Shown here in pieces: positions 47,224-56,420 of a stretch of 64,000 bases of DNA (position 1 is the stretch's first letter; each line of letters opens with the position of its first letter). The DNA comes from Yersinia rochesterensis (GTDB taxonomy: Bacteria > Pseudomonadota > Gammaproteobacteria > Enterobacterales > Enterobacteriaceae), in the NCBI RefSeq assembly GCF_003600645.1, contig NZ_CP032482.1:3596001-3660000 (forward strand), given 5' to 3'. Below the pieces are notes generated by a model. It did not search any database and was not told the DNA's origin. It saw only the letters and a list, made by a program, of their open reading frames with translations. The position numbers and the translations under genes are program-made.

Positions 47224-48594
47224 TCAGCGCATGAGTGCCAGAAAGTCAGAGAAAAGCTGCTCACCAATAGAAATAACTTTCATATTAGCCCGATACGCTT
47301 TGCTGTACTCTAAAATATTATTTCCTTCTTCGTCGCTATCGACACTACTTAGACTATCCCGATTTAATCTTACGCTACTGAGTACATTTTCAGTCTGTGT
47401 GATTAACTGCTGATTATTGCTACTGGCAAAGGCAACCTTTCCAACCAATGCCGTACCGGCATCTGACAAACTGGTTGGCCCGATACCAGAAATAGTGACA
47501 GCCTTATCTTTTAATGCTAATAATGCATGTAAGTTAGTCGCATTTCCTACGTTACTTGCATTATCCGAAAAACCTAATTCGCTCGGCTTAATATCAGTAA
47601 CAGATAACATTCCAGTCGGATTGGAAGCATCAAATGAAAATAATGCAGCACCGGCTGTACCGCCTAAATCATAGCCCGCGGCTAACTGGGTATTAACCTC
47701 AGTGGTTAATAACTGCGCCATTCCTTGTACAATATTTTCAGTCTCTTTTAATAAACCTTGTTCATAGTTATTAATCGAGCCAAGGCTGGCACCACAAGAC
47801 ATATTTATTTCCGCACTATTACCAGCAAAATGGATATCTATCTGTGGCTGTGCGCTACTCGTATTTAACGCTAATGTTGCTACTGTCTGCCCATTAATTA
47901 ATGGTGTGCCATCTTTCATCGAGATGTTATAGCGGCCATCTGTCTCCGCAATAACACGAACTTCAACCATTTCGCTTAACTTTTTGACCAGTTGATCTCG
48001 CTGATCTTGTAATACATTGGTATTGGTACCGTCAGAACTTAGCTTGACAATTTTTTGGTTATATTCAGCAATACTCTTGGTTAAATTATTAACTTGGCTA
48101 ATTATCGCTGTTCGTTGAGTGGCAATAATCTGTTTCTGCTCCTGAGCTGATTGATGGAAATAATTAAAATTCAGCGCCAGAGATTTGGCTTCATTCACCA
48201 CTTGTTCACGATAAGCAAGTGAAGACGGGTTATTTGATGCTGATGACAGGCTATTAAAGAATGCTCGCATCCCCGCCGCTAAACCGGTATTTTCATCACC
48301 CAGTGAATGCTCCAATTTGCTGAGAGCGTTTTGAGGGGCGCTAAAAAATTTATTATTACTGCTCGCCTTCCACTCTTCACTCACCAGATACTGCTCAGAT
48401 AAGCGTTTAAAAGCATCGACATTAACCCCATTACCGGCGCTGTAAGCACTATTTCCACTGGCGTTAACCGCACTTTGTTCAGCGCGCTGGCGGCTATAAC
48501 CCGGCGTATTCACATTAGATAAGTTCATTGCAGCCGCAGAGAGACTGGCTTGAGCCGCCTGTAAGCCACTTTGTGCAATTTTGGTGAAATTCAT
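47224..48594 (-). CDS. lfgK: LfgK, FlgK-like hook-filament junction protein
   Basis: 456 residues from ATG 48594 (MNFTKIAQSGLQAAQASLSA), with AGGGA 7 bases upstream. The rod/hook-family motif MNLSNVNTPGYSRQRAE is present near residue 28, and the C-terminal motif EEGNNILEYSKAYRANMKVI matches FlgK. A LafS-type motif lies 50-76 bases upstream, consistent with lfgK being a late gene as in the classical system. A 130-base gap separates it from lfgJ, so it probably starts its own transcript lfgK-lfgL-lafW. Confidence 0.9.
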   Translation of the reverse strand: MNFTKIAQSGLQAAQASLSAAAMNLSNVNTPGYSRQRAEQSAVNASGNSAYSAGNGVNVDAFKRLSEQYLVSEEWKASSNNKFFSAPQNALSKLEHSLGDENTGLAAGMRAFFNSLSSASNNPSSLAYREQVVNEAKSLALNFNYFHQSAQEQKQIIATQRTAIISQVNNLTKSIAEYNQKIVKLSSDGTNTNVLQDQRDQLVKKLSEMVEVRVIAETDGRYNISMKDGTPLINGQTVATLALNTSSAQPQIDIHFAGNSAEINMSCGASLGSINNYEQGLLKETENIVQGMAQLLTTEVNTQLAAGYDLGGTAGAALFSFDASNPTGMLSVTDIKPSELGFSDNASNVGNATNLHALLALKDKAVTISGIGPTSLSDAGTALVGKVAFASSNNQQLITQTENVLSSVRLNRDSLSSVDSDEEGNNILEYSKAYRANMKVISIGEQLFSDFLALMR

Positions 48595-48643
48595 GATATT
48601 CCCTGCTGTAATCAATTAAATAATAGATACACGTTAGTAGCAA

Positions 48644-48670
48644 AAAGCGGTCAATTAGCGGCCAAACTTA
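48644..48670 (-). promoter_or_regulatory. LafS-type promoter of lfgK
   Basis: Minus strand TAAGTTT-N14-CGCTTT, the same spacing and boxes as before lafA and lfgM. It ends 49 bases before the lfgK start, within the gap downstream of lfgJ. Confidence 0.65.
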
Positions 48671-48724
48671 AATATGAATAACAGCCCCCTGTGGCCCCAA
48701 TGACCCAGGGGGTAATCAGCCGCG

Positions 48725-49018
48725 CTATTTCCCACCTAACTGCTGAATCAGTAAATGAGCGATACCACTACTGCGCTGCGAGGCCAGAGTGGAGGCCAGT
48801 TTGTCATCATAAAAATCCCGCATCATGCGCTGCTGTTTACTGTTAAATGGGTCGTCGTCGGCAGCCAATGCTTCAGCCGCTTTGCGCATTTGCGCCAGTA
48901 AGGTGCGCATAAATACCGCCTCAAACTGCACTGCGGCCTGCTCAAGATCTTGTGGCAGTAGCTCTCCGGTAAAGCTCCCCGGCACCACCGGGGCTGATTT
49001 ACTTATTGCGTCAATCAT
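48725..49018 (-). CDS. lfgJ: LfgJ, short FlgJ-like rod cap protein
   Basis: 97 residues. It has the rod-capping domain (LEQAAVQFEAVFMRTLLAQM, DPFNSKQQRMMRDFYDDKLA) but lacks the C-terminal muramidase domain of enteric FlgJ (about 313 residues). Another enzyme must therefore cut peptidoglycan for the lateral rod. The frame ends with a proper stop and there is no sign of decay after it. It follows lfgI by 9 bases. Confidence 0.88.
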   Translation of the reverse strand: MIDAISKSAPVVPGSFTGELLPQDLEQAAVQFEAVFMRTLLAQMRKAAEALAADDDPFNSKQQRMMRDFYDDKLASTLASQRSSGIAHLLIQQLGGK

Positions 49019-49027
49019 CTGTCATCC

Positions 49028-50125
49028 TTAAATTACGACCAGTTCCGCATCCAGTGCCCCGGCTTCATGCAAAGCTTGTAAGATGGCCATAATGTCATCA
49101 GGAGAAGCTCCTAAACTATTGATAGTGTTGACGATGCTACGCAAGCGAGTTCCCGTAGGGACGATAACCATTTGATTGCGTCCCTTGGTCACTTCAATGT
49201 CACTTTCTGGCGTGGTGACGGTTTTTCCCCCTCCAAGCACATTAGGTTGGCTGACATTTTTCTTCTCACGGATACTGACCGTCAGATTGCCATGCGAAAC
49301 GGCGGCAGAGCGCACCCTGACACCTTCGCCAATGACCACTGTCCCGGTGCGAGCATTGAACACCACCCGTGGTGACTGCTTACCGGCGTTGATTTGCACA
49401 TCTTCCAACAAGGACATAAAGGCCACCCGTGCCCCCGCATCTTGTGGTGCATTGACCATCACGTTAGTGGCACTTTGCGCCACTGCAGTGTTAGAGCCAA
49501 AAGCACGGTTCAGTGCCAATGCCACATTGTTGGCTGATTTAAAGCTCGGCCGTTTCAGGTTAAGCACTACCTGGCTATTGCTTTGGAAATCACTCGGAAT
49601 TTCGCGCTCAATACTGCCTCCATTGGGGATGCGCCCCACTGTGGCGGTATTGACCGTCACGCTGGAACCACTATTCGCTTCAGCTTTCATCCCTCCCACA
49701 ATCACGTTGCCCTGTGCTAATGCATAAATTTCGCCATCGGCACCGCGCAATTGGGTTAATAGCAAAGTACCGCCGCGCAAGCTTTTGGCATCACCAATAG
49801 ACGATACGGTGATATCAATAGATTGGCCGCGCGCATAACCCGGTGGCAGGGTGGCGCTGATCGCTACCGCCGCCACGTTCTTCACCTTGGGATCCATTTT
49901 TTCTGGCAGTTGCACACCAAACTGGCGCAGCATGTTAGCCATTGATTGGCCGGTAAATTTCACCTGGTTTTTATCGCCAGAGCCGTCAAGCCCCACCACC
50001 AGGCTGTAGCCCACCAGCTGGTTGCCACGCACCCCTTGAATATCCACCAGTGATCCCAGTGGTTGTGCTATCGCGGCGGGCAGAGCACACCACAACCCAA
50101 TCAGCACAAAATAACGTCGTAACAT
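49028..50125 (-). CDS. lfgI: LfgI, FlgI-like P-ring protein
   Basis: 365 residues with a signal peptide ([14 protein letters not shown]). The N-terminal [20 protein letters not shown] and VGLDGSGDK, and [20 protein letters not shown], are highly conserved in P-ring proteins, as is the end [20 protein letters not shown]. It forms the periplasmic ring in the peptidoglycan layer. It follows lfgH by 12 bases. Confidence 0.94.
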   Translation of the reverse strand: MLRRYFVLIGLWCALPAAIAQPLGSLVDIQGVRGNQLVGYSLVVGLDGSGDKNQVKFTGQSMANMLRQFGVQLPEKMDPKVKNVAAVAISATLPPGYARGQSIDITVSSIGDAKSLRGGTLLLTQLRGADGEIYALAQGNVIVGGMKAEANSGSSVTVNTATVGRIPNGGSIEREIPSDFQSNSQVVLNLKRPSFKSANNVALALNRAFGSNTAVAQSATNVMVNAPQDAGARVAFMSLLEDVQINAGKQSPRVVFNARTGTVVIGEGVRVRSAAVSHGNLTVSIREKKNVSQPNVLGGGKTVTTPESDIEVTKGRNQMVIVPTGTRLRSIVNTINSLGASPDDIMAILQALHEAGALDAELVVI

Positions 50126-50137
50126 ATTGATTCCTGG

Positions 50138-50803
50138 TTAGATAGGAAATAATGGGTGGTTAAAGAAGCGCGTTAACCAACCGGCGGAGTTAGCATCACT
50201 AAGCGCGCCGCGGCCAGCGTAGGAAATACGCGCATTGGCGATTCGCTGAGAAGAGACTGAATTATCCCGCTCAACATCATCGGCCCGGACTAATCCGGTC
50301 ACGCGCATATATTCATCGCCTTGATTGAGAGTCAGCCACTTTTCGCCACGGATAACCAATACTCCATTCGGCAATACCTGATGTACCGCGACCGTAATCG
50401 AGCCACGTAACATATTCTGCTGCGCCGAATTGGCACTGCCGTCAAAATCACGCTTGCCGGATATCGATCCCCCCAGCTTGTTCAGCTTTTTCCCCAAGAT
50501 CTCGGGGATACCCAAGCTCATGTCGTTTTTTTTGCCAAAGTTAGTTTTAGCCTGCTTACTGGATTGAGTGGATTCATCCAACTTGACCGTCAGAATGTCA
50601 CCGATCCGATACGCACGCCGGTCCTGCAATAGTGACCAGTTGTACGCGGGCTGGAACAGCCCACCACCTTCTTTAACCGTGGTCGGCTGGATCAAATTGG
50701 CCGGCGGTGCAAAAGCAGCATCGTCTTTCTGCACCAGCAGCGCTGGAGTTTCACAACCGCTCAACGCCAGCATCAATGGTGTTAATAATAAAAACCTTTT
50801 CAT
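50138..50803 (-). CDS. lfgH: LfgH, FlgH-like L-ring lipoprotein
   Basis: 221 residues. Lipobox LSGC with the acylated cysteine at 18. Conserved stretches: SLLQDRRAYRIGDILTVKLD, VLPNGVLVIRGEKWLTLNQG, YMRVTGLVRADDVERDNSVS and the end NSAGWLTRFFNHPLFPI. It forms the outer-membrane ring of the basal body. Confidence 0.94.
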   Translation of the reverse strand: MKRFLLLTPLMLALSGCETPALLVQKDDAAFAPPANLIQPTTVKEGGGLFQPAYNWSLLQDRRAYRIGDILTVKLDESTQSSKQAKTNFGKKNDMSLGIPEILGKKLNKLGGSISGKRDFDGSANSAQQNMLRGSITVAVHQVLPNGVLVIRGEKWLTLNQGDEYMRVTGLVRADDVERDNSVSSQRIANARISYAGRGALSDANSAGWLTRFFNHPLFPI

Positions 50804-50837
50804 GCATCATTCACTTTTCAACGGAGGCGACGGCCAA

Positions 50838-51623
50838 TTACAGCTTCTGAGTGACAAACTTCAGCATGTCGTCGGCAGCAGAGACCATTTTGGCGTTCAT
50901 CTCATAAGCTCGCTGTACGGTTATCATGTCGACCATTTCTTCGACCACTTGCACATTGGAGCCTTCCAGTGATTTATGCGCCAGTGCGCCAAAGGACTCT
51001 TCCCCTGCAACACCTTCCGTTGCGGTACCGCTGGCAACGGTTTCTTTATAAATATTTCCGCCCACCGCTTCCAAACCGGCCGGATTGACAAAGTTGACCA
51101 AGGTGATTTGCCCCAGTTCAGCGAATTCTGCCTCTCCCCCGATGCGGGCACTTACCGTGCCATCTTTGGCGATCGCTAGATCTCTGGCACCTGCTGGCAT
51201 CTCTATTTGTGGTACCAATGGCATACCTTGCGCATTGGTCAGTACCCCATCAGCATTGAGGGAAAAATTACCGGCACGGGTGTAAGCAATGCCGCCATCG
51301 GAAGTTTCAACCTGGAAAAATCCTTGGCCCACAATGGCTACATCAAAATCACTGTTGGTGACCTTAATATTGCCAACGGTAAATTGCTTTTGTGTCCCCA
51401 CCACTTTGACGCCGCTACCAAACTGAATGCCGTTCGGTGTCGCATTGTTTTGATCCAATGGTGCGCCGGGGGTGCGCTGGTTCTGGTAGAACAGATCTTC
51501 AAACACCACACGATCGCGTTTAAAACCGTCGGTATTCACGTTAGCCAGGTTGTTCGAAATGGCGTTCATTTTGGCATCTTGTGCTGCCAAACCGGTTTTA
51601 CTGACCCATAAAGCTGAATTCAT
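50838..51623 (-). CDS. lfgG: LfgG, FlgG-like distal rod protein
   Basis: 261 residues. Begins MNSALWVSKTGLAAQDAKMN, with the rod motif ISNNLANVNTDGFKRDRVVF at about 23-42 and the C-terminal SNVQVVEEMVDMITVQRAYE. The length matches FlgG (260). It forms the distal rod and lies between lfgF and lfgH. Confidence 0.94.
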   Translation of the reverse strand: MNSALWVSKTGLAAQDAKMNAISNNLANVNTDGFKRDRVVFEDLFYQNQRTPGAPLDQNNATPNGIQFGSGVKVVGTQKQFTVGNIKVTNSDFDVAIVGQGFFQVETSDGGIAYTRAGNFSLNADGVLTNAQGMPLVPQIEMPAGARDLAIAKDGTVSARIGGEAEFAELGQITLVNFVNPAGLEAVGGNIYKETVASGTATEGVAGEESFGALAHKSLEGSNVQVVEEMVDMITVQRAYEMNAKMVSAADDMLKFVTQKL

Positions 51624-51693
51624 AATGACTGCTCCCTAATTTCTATATCAATGAAATAACGATCCATGGAATAACGTTGTGCTGAAAGCGGTA

Positions 51694-52425
51694 TTAGCTG
51701 CCACGGATGATCCGATTACCGGATTGCGCCAGCTCTTCCGCCACTTTCATCATTTTGATTTGCGCTTCAAACTGACGGCTGAGGGAAATACTGGCGGTCA
51801 TTTCGCTGATAGCGGAAATATTGCTGCTTTCCAAATGCTTACTCACTAGTTGGACATTCTCGTCTCGTGCTGCGGCACCACGGCGGTTGACCAATAAGCC
51901 ACGGTTATTTTTGCTCAATTGATTAGCGGGAATATCCACCAGCTTGATGCGATCAACTTCCGCCGGTGTCTTGATACCGCCGTCTTGCGGGATAATGGCA
52001 ATAGTGCCGTCATCAGCGACCGACACCGACGAGTAAGGTGGCAATACAATAGGGCCGCCATCGCCTAATACTGGCAAGCCATTGATGGTTAAATCGCCGT
52101 CTGGGCCAATATCCATCTGGCCATTACGGGTGTAAACCTCGCGGCCACCACTGAGCACCGCAATCAACCCACGGTCTTTAATAGCGATATCCAATTCACG
52201 ACCAGTTTCTTGCAAACTGCCCGCGCTCATATCTACACCAGCATTTTGGCTGAGCACCGCTACACGGCTGTTATAACCGCCGCCCGGCACCTGTGTCGCC
52301 GTCGCGCGTTCCAGATCAGCACGGAACCCATGCGTGTTGACGTTAGCCAAGTTATTGGCATGAATCTGTTGTTGTGTCAGGCTGCGGTTGGCCCCGCTGA
52401 CGGCGGTATAGAGAAGTTTGTCCAT
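51694..52425 (-). CDS. lfgF: LfgF, FlgF-like proximal rod protein
   Basis: 243 residues. MDKLLYTAVSGANRSLTQQQ, then HANNLANVNTHGFRADLE, and the C-terminal SNISAISEMTASISLSRQFE identify it as FlgF. Its start overlaps the lfgE stop by one base (TAATG), which implies coupled translation. Confidence 0.92.
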   Translation of the reverse strand: MDKLLYTAVSGANRSLTQQQIHANNLANVNTHGFRADLERATATQVPGGGYNSRVAVLSQNAGVDMSAGSLQETGRELDIAIKDRGLIAVLSGGREVYTRNGQMDIGPDGDLTINGLPVLGDGGPIVLPPYSSVSVADDGTIAIIPQDGGIKTPAEVDRIKLVDIPANQLSKNNRGLLVNRRGAAARDENVQLVSKHLESSNISAISEMTASISLSRQFEAQIKMMKVAEELAQSGNRIIRGS

Positions 52426-53636
52426 TACAGCACCTGGAACAGTGCATTCATCATGCTGTCATTGGTGCTGATGATTTTGGTATTCGCCTGGTAATTACGT
52501 TGCGCGGTCATCAAACCGACCAATTCAGTGGTTAAATCGACGTTGGAGGATTCCAAAGCACCCACTTTGATGCCACCTAACAACCCCGTACCGGGCGCAC
52601 CTAAGAGTGGTCCACCCGACTTGCCAGTGACACTCCAAGTGGTGCCATTCTGCGCAGCTAACCCATTAGGATTGGCAAAATTTGCTAATGCCAATTTGCC
52701 TTGCAGCATCCGCTCATCATTACTAAAAGTGGCGTATACCGAGCCATCACTTTCAATGCGCTCACCATTTTTAGTGCCCGCCGTGTAGCCATTGCCTTTA
52801 TTCAGGGTAGGAAGAAATTCAGATTGGAACTGAGTGGTACCGGTGTAATCAAGAGTAATATTGTAATTTTCCGCGCCAGCTGCGGAGTAAGGCCCTGTAA
52901 TGGTTTGGCTGTTACCCGCAGTCAATACCCCTGAGGTATTGAATGTTAGCGTATTTTGCAGCGGTGCTGGCGACGTTGCCAGAAGAGTAGTCCCGTCAAC
53001 GCCGTAATGCACTTTCCACTCGCCCGGATTGGCGCTTTTAACAAAATATTGCGTTACTAAATGTTCACGGCCCAAGGAGTCATAAGCTGTCGACGTGGAC
53101 ATATAGTTGTACGAATCTTTATCACTCGGAGTGAACGTCGTGTTGGCGGGAGGAGTGTCACTGGCGGGCAAGTTAGCCATAAAGTCCAGTTTGCTGGTCG
53201 CTTTAGCGGGCAAGCCAGTGGTGCTTATCTTCAAATCACCGATGATACCGGTTTGTACATTACCGGCAGCATCAGCGGGATAACCTTGCAATTTCATGCC
53301 GCTAGCATTGACCAATACACCATTATTATCCGTGGTGAACATCCCGGCACGAGTGTATGCATCCTCACCATTGTTGTTTTTCACCACAAAAAAGCCGCTA
53401 CCTGAAATCGCCAAATCCATCGCGTTACCCGTTCGATCAATCGAGCCTTCTTTTTGGATACTTTGCGAAGTCCCGCTAACCCCCACACCTAATGGCTGCG
53501 ATTGAGCATACATAGAGGAAAACTCAGTTCGGCCCGACTTAAAACCCTTGGTGGCCGAGTTGGCAATATTGTTACTGATGCTGTTCAACTGTTCAGTCAC
53601 CGCGCTCAGGCCGGTATTGGCAATACTAAAACTCAT
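52425..53636 (-). CDS. lfgE: LfgE, FlgE-like hook protein
   Basis: 403 residues, typical for FlgE. The N-terminal SFSIANTGLSAVTEQLNSIS and NNIANSATKGFKSGRTEFSS, and the C-terminal SNVDLTTELVGLMTAQRNYQ and ANTKIISTNDSMMNALFQVL, are diagnostic. It polymerises into the hook on the LfgD scaffold; its length is set by LafE. Confidence 0.94.
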   Translation of the reverse strand: MSFSIANTGLSAVTEQLNSISNNIANSATKGFKSGRTEFSSMYAQSQPLGVGVSGTSQSIQKEGSIDRTGNAMDLAISGSGFFVVKNNNGEDAYTRAGMFTTDNNGVLVNASGMKLQGYPADAAGNVQTGIIGDLKISTTGLPAKATSKLDFMANLPASDTPPANTTFTPSDKDSYNYMSTSTAYDSLGREHLVTQYFVKSANPGEWKVHYGVDGTTLLATSPAPLQNTLTFNTSGVLTAGNSQTITGPYSAAGAENYNITLDYTGTTQFQSEFLPTLNKGNGYTAGTKNGERIESDGSVYATFSNDERMLQGKLALANFANPNGLAAQNGTTWSVTGKSGGPLLGAPGTGLLGGIKVGALESSNVDLTTELVGLMTAQRNYQANTKIISTNDSMMNALFQVL

Positions 53637-53681
53637 AAAATAATTCTCTTGTAAAATAATGGGTTATTGGGAAAAGTGGCG

Positions 53682-54338
53682 TTAAGCACCAAACTGTTTG
53701 ATTTTGTGGTAAGGCACATCGCCAATACCGGCGATATTTACTTGCGCTGCGCCACCATGTTGTGGAATACGCACATTGTTCACCGCACCGGCTAATTCCA
53801 ACGGAATGAATTCTTCCCCACTGCTGCTAACTGCACTGAGTTTGTAGTTGCCGGGTTTAAGATTGTGTTTGGCCGGATCAATGGTGAAATTGACACTGCC
53901 CGCCGCTTGCTGACCCAAACTAATTTGATGCTCCTGCCCCAGACCATCAACCAAGTGAATCACCAACGGTGATGCGGCATGTTCTAATGTCAGCCGCCCA
54001 TTTTGGATTTGTGTCCCCAACTCAACTTCATCACTTTCCACCATCACCTGCTGCCCCACCATATTGGCGGTCGCCATTGCCTGTACTCTCTCCATCTGCA
54101 CAGTGTTGCTCTGCAACATCTTGGCCATGTTTTCGGTGGATTGAACCTGTGAAAGCTGCGCCATTTGGCTGACAAACTCAGTGCCATCCATGGGGTTCAG
54201 GGGGTCCTGATTCTGAATCTGCGCCACCAATAACTTCATGAACTGGTTATTCAGTTCTTCACCTTTGGGTAACTCACTCTCCGCTATCTGAGAGCTATGA
54301 CTGTTTTTTGACAACCTGCTGCTTTCATTAATATTCAT
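53682..54338 (-). CDS. lfgD: LfgD, FlgD-like hook scaffold protein
   Basis: 218 residues. The N-terminal export and scaffold segment LNNQFMKLLVAQIQNQDPLN and PMDGTEFVSQMAQLSQVQST is the FlgD signature, followed by a beta-rich Tudor/fibronectin-like C-terminal region (residues about 90-215). It caps the growing hook and is then discarded. It lies 2 bases after lfgC. Confidence 0.93.
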   Translation of the reverse strand: MNINESSRLSKNSHSSQIAESELPKGEELNNQFMKLLVAQIQNQDPLNPMDGTEFVSQMAQLSQVQSTENMAKMLQSNTVQMERVQAMATANMVGQQVMVESDEVELGTQIQNGRLTLEHAASPLVIHLVDGLGQEHQISLGQQAAGSVNFTIDPAKHNLKPGNYKLSAVSSSGEEFIPLELAGAVNNVRIPQHGGAAQVNIAGIGDVPYHKIKQFGA

Positions 54339-54340
54339 GA

Positions 54341-54766
54341 TTAGCGCTCTCCGAGCTTTAATACACTTTGCTGCATGCTTTTGACGCTGTTGAGAACTTC
54401 AACATTGGTCTCAAAGCTGCGTGATGCCGACATCATGTCAGCCATTTCGGACACCACATTGACTGCCGGATAAAAGACATAACCTTGCGGGTTAGCCAGC
54501 GGGTGATTAGGTTCATACCGCTGTACCGCCTCTCCCACTTCAACCACATCTAACACCTGTACTTGCGCCCCAGTAACGCCACGAGGATTAGCCGCACTGC
54601 GAGGTGAATAAATCGCAGAAAATATCGGACTGCGCGCTTTGTAAGCCTCTGCCGCCGAGGCCGCAGGTGACTCTGCATTCGCCAGGTTGCTGGCGATGGT
54701 ATTAAGCCTGATGGTCTGGGCCGTCATGGCCGAACCTGATATCCGATAAATATTGTTAAAAGACAT
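54341..54766 (-). CDS. lfgC: LfgC, FlgC-like proximal rod protein
   Basis: 141 residues. IYRISGSAMTAQTIRLNTIA, then SNLANAESPAASAAEAYKAR, with the C-terminal VNVVSEMADMMSASRSFETN typical of FlgC. It lies 2 bases after lfgB. Confidence 0.92.
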   Translation of the reverse strand: MSFNNIYRISGSAMTAQTIRLNTIASNLANAESPAASAAEAYKARSPIFSAIYSPRSAANPRGVTGAQVQVLDVVEVGEAVQRYEPNHPLANPQGYVFYPAVNVVSEMADMMSASRSFETNVEVLNSVKSMQQSVLKLGER

Positions 54767-54768
54767 CC

Positions 54769-55119
54769 CTATTTCCCTTCAATTGCCTGTTTCAGGCCGA
54801 CCAACTTCATATTGAGGAATGACAAACTGGTTTGATAATCGAGAGCATTTTTTGAAAATTCTGCCTGCTCAACATTCAATGCCACCGTATTGCCATCCTG
54901 TGAGGGTTGATAGGGCAACCGGTACTTAACTTGAGGAGAGGCTATCCCGATGCCCCCTTGTTTTGCCCGTTGCATTTCAGCGCCAAAATCAATATCTTTA
55001 GCCTGAAAATTTGGCGTATTCACATTGGCCAGATTGGCCGATAGCAGTTCTGCTCTGGTAAGTCGAAGCTGCATCGCCGCAGGGTGAACCCCTAATGCTT
55101 TCTGAAAATCAATGCCCAC
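54769..55119 (-). CDS. lfgB: LfgB, FlgB-like proximal rod protein
   Basis: 116 residues. MGIDFQKALGVHPAAMQLRL, then ELLSANLANVNTPNFQAKDI, matches FlgB. It is the first gene of the lfgB-J operon and has a near-perfect sigma-54 promoter about 60 bases upstream, on the other side of which lfgA is transcribed divergently. Confidence 0.93.
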   Translation of the reverse strand: MGIDFQKALGVHPAAMQLRLTRAELLSANLANVNTPNFQAKDIDFGAEMQRAKQGGIGIASPQVKYRLPYQPSQDGNTVALNVEQAEFSKNALDYQTSLSFLNMKLVGLKQAIEGK

Positions 55120-55177
55120 AAAACACGTCCTAATTTGATGTTAAAACACGAGTTTGCACTCACGAACACTCACATTA

Positions 55178-55195
55178 ATGCAAACAACGTGCCAG
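55178..55195 (-). promoter_or_regulatory. sigma-54 promoter before lfgB
   Basis: Minus strand CTGGCACG-TTGT-TTGCAT is a full match to the sigma-54 consensus (YTGGCACG-N4-TTGCW). The predicted start of transcription is about 50 bases before lfgB. It lies before the chosen lfgA start on the other strand. Confidence 0.85.
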
Positions 55196-55207
55196 GTTTA
55201 TAACATC

Positions 55208-56026
55208 ATGATTAAGTACGATTTTTTATTATTTTCCTTGTTCAATGGGAAGCGCTATTTCCCCTCAATCCGTCCCGTATTCATCCGCATTCCACGGCGG
55301 TTATTCCTGCTGTCTGTTAGCCTGATTTCACTGTATGCAGCAGCAGCAAACAGCGCTGACATTCATGCTCGAAAACAGATTTATACACAGGCATTACATG
55401 CAGCCAGCGCTGACATTAACCAAACCGCCAAAAATAAAAACTGGCAGGGCTATACGGTAAAAATGAATATTTTTATTCCGTCAGAAGTGAGCCGATATAA
55501 GTGGTGTCAGAGTGGTGTAAGAGTGACGGCGCCCGCCAGTGGGCAGCGCGATATCTCGCGTTTGCGTTATGACATCAGCTGTCCTGACGCGACAGGCTGG
55601 GAAGTCTCGGTCACGGTAAAACCCGATATTTATCTGCCGGTTTGGGTGGCAAAAAGCACCCTTGAACGCGGTAAATTAGTGGCACCTGCCGATATTGAAT
55701 TGAAGAAAAAGAATATTTCGACGGCGCAGGGGGGTTATATTACCGACCCCGATGAGATAGTCGGACTAACGGTTAAACGTCGTATTCGTGGGCTGCAAGT
55801 CGTGATTCCCTCCCAATTGGAGCAGCCGATATTAGTGACCCGTGGTCAGCAAATATTAATGATTGCCGAGCAAGATGGCATTGAAGCTCGCATGTTAGGC
55901 GAGGCGCTGAAAAATGGCCGCAAAGGGGAGCTGATTAAAGTGAAAAATCTCAGCAGCAAGCGCACAGTGACCGCCATAGTTGATGATATCGCCAGAGTCA
56001 GAATGCTAGGAATTGCCAGCAGTTAG
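55208..56026 (+). CDS. lfgA: LfgA, FlgA-like P-ring assembly chaperone
   Basis: 272 residues from ATG 55208 (MIKYDFLLFSLFNGKRY). A hydrophobic segment (LFLLSVSLISLYAAAANSA) is the export signal, preceded by an unusually long basic N-terminus. The C-terminal SAF-type domain is clear: PVWVAKSTLERGKLVAPADI, VGLTVKRRIRGLQVVIPSQL, MIAEQDGIEARMLGEALKNG, with the end VKNLSSKRTVTAIV. The frame is open to 55154, but that part overlaps the lfgB promoter. It helps LfgI form the P-ring in the periplasm. Confidence 0.88.
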   Translation: MIKYDFLLFSLFNGKRYFPSIRPVFIRIPRRLFLLSVSLISLYAAAANSADIHARKQIYTQALHAASADINQTAKNKNWQGYTVKMNIFIPSEVSRYKWCQSGVRVTAPASGQRDISRLRYDISCPDATGWEVSVTVKPDIYLPVWVAKSTLERGKLVAPADIELKKKNISTAQGGYITDPDEIVGLTVKRRIRGLQVVIPSQLEQPILVTRGQQILMIAEQDGIEARMLGEALKNGRKGELIKVKNLSSKRTVTAIVDDIARVRMLGIASS

Positions 56027-56043
56027 GGCTAACGGCAGTGAGT

Positions 56044-56070
56044 TAAGTTTTGACCATACTGTGACGCTTT
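56044..56070 (+). promoter_or_regulatory. LafS-type promoter of lfgM
   Basis: TAAGTTT-N14-CGCTTT, spacing and boxes as before lfgK and lafA. It ends 67 bases before lfgM. A 7-bp hairpin (GTGGAGG, CCT, CCTCCAC at 56079-56095) lies in the expected leader. Confidence 0.65.
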
Positions 56071-56137
56071 ATCAGGTTGTGGAGGCCTCCTCCACGATAA
56101 CACGAGATAATCGGTAACTGACTATAGGTGACTTCAT

Positions 56138-56413
56138 ATGGAAATTAATGCACAGCGGCGGCAAATGATGATTGCCGCGCCAGCCGCCAAAACAGAAAAT
56201 GCCTTAATAATTCAAGCTATTGCCCCTGTGCGGGCGATTGCGAGCACCACACAACATGCTGCATCGGCCGGTGAGTTACATGCCAAATTACAAAAAATGC
56301 CCGAAGTTGATAGCGAACGCGTCGCCACAGCTAAAGCCGCTATTCAGGCCGATAAAATCACACTGAATACAGCCGATATCGCCAGGGCGATGCTGAACTT
56401 CCACAGGAGTTAA
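56138..56413 (+). CDS. lfgM: LfgM, FlgM-like anti-sigma-28 factor
   Basis: 91 residues. The C-terminal half (KMPEVDSERVATAKAAIQAD, KITLNTADIARAMLNF) is the FlgM pattern that binds sigma-28; the N-terminal half is Ala-rich and likely disordered, needed for export. It should hold LafS inactive until the hook is done and it is exported. It lies 7 bases before lfgN. Confidence 0.9.
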   Translation: MEINAQRRQMMIAAPAAKTENALIIQAIAPVRAIASTTQHAASAGELHAKLQKMPEVDSERVATAKAAIQADKITLNTADIARAMLNFHRS

Positions 56414-56420
56414 CGAAACT

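Noticed and set aside
56079..56095. GTGGAGG-CCT-CCTCCAC hairpin as terminator of lfgA
   Set aside because: No T run follows; it lies in the expected lfgM leader and is more likely an mRNA structure or chance.
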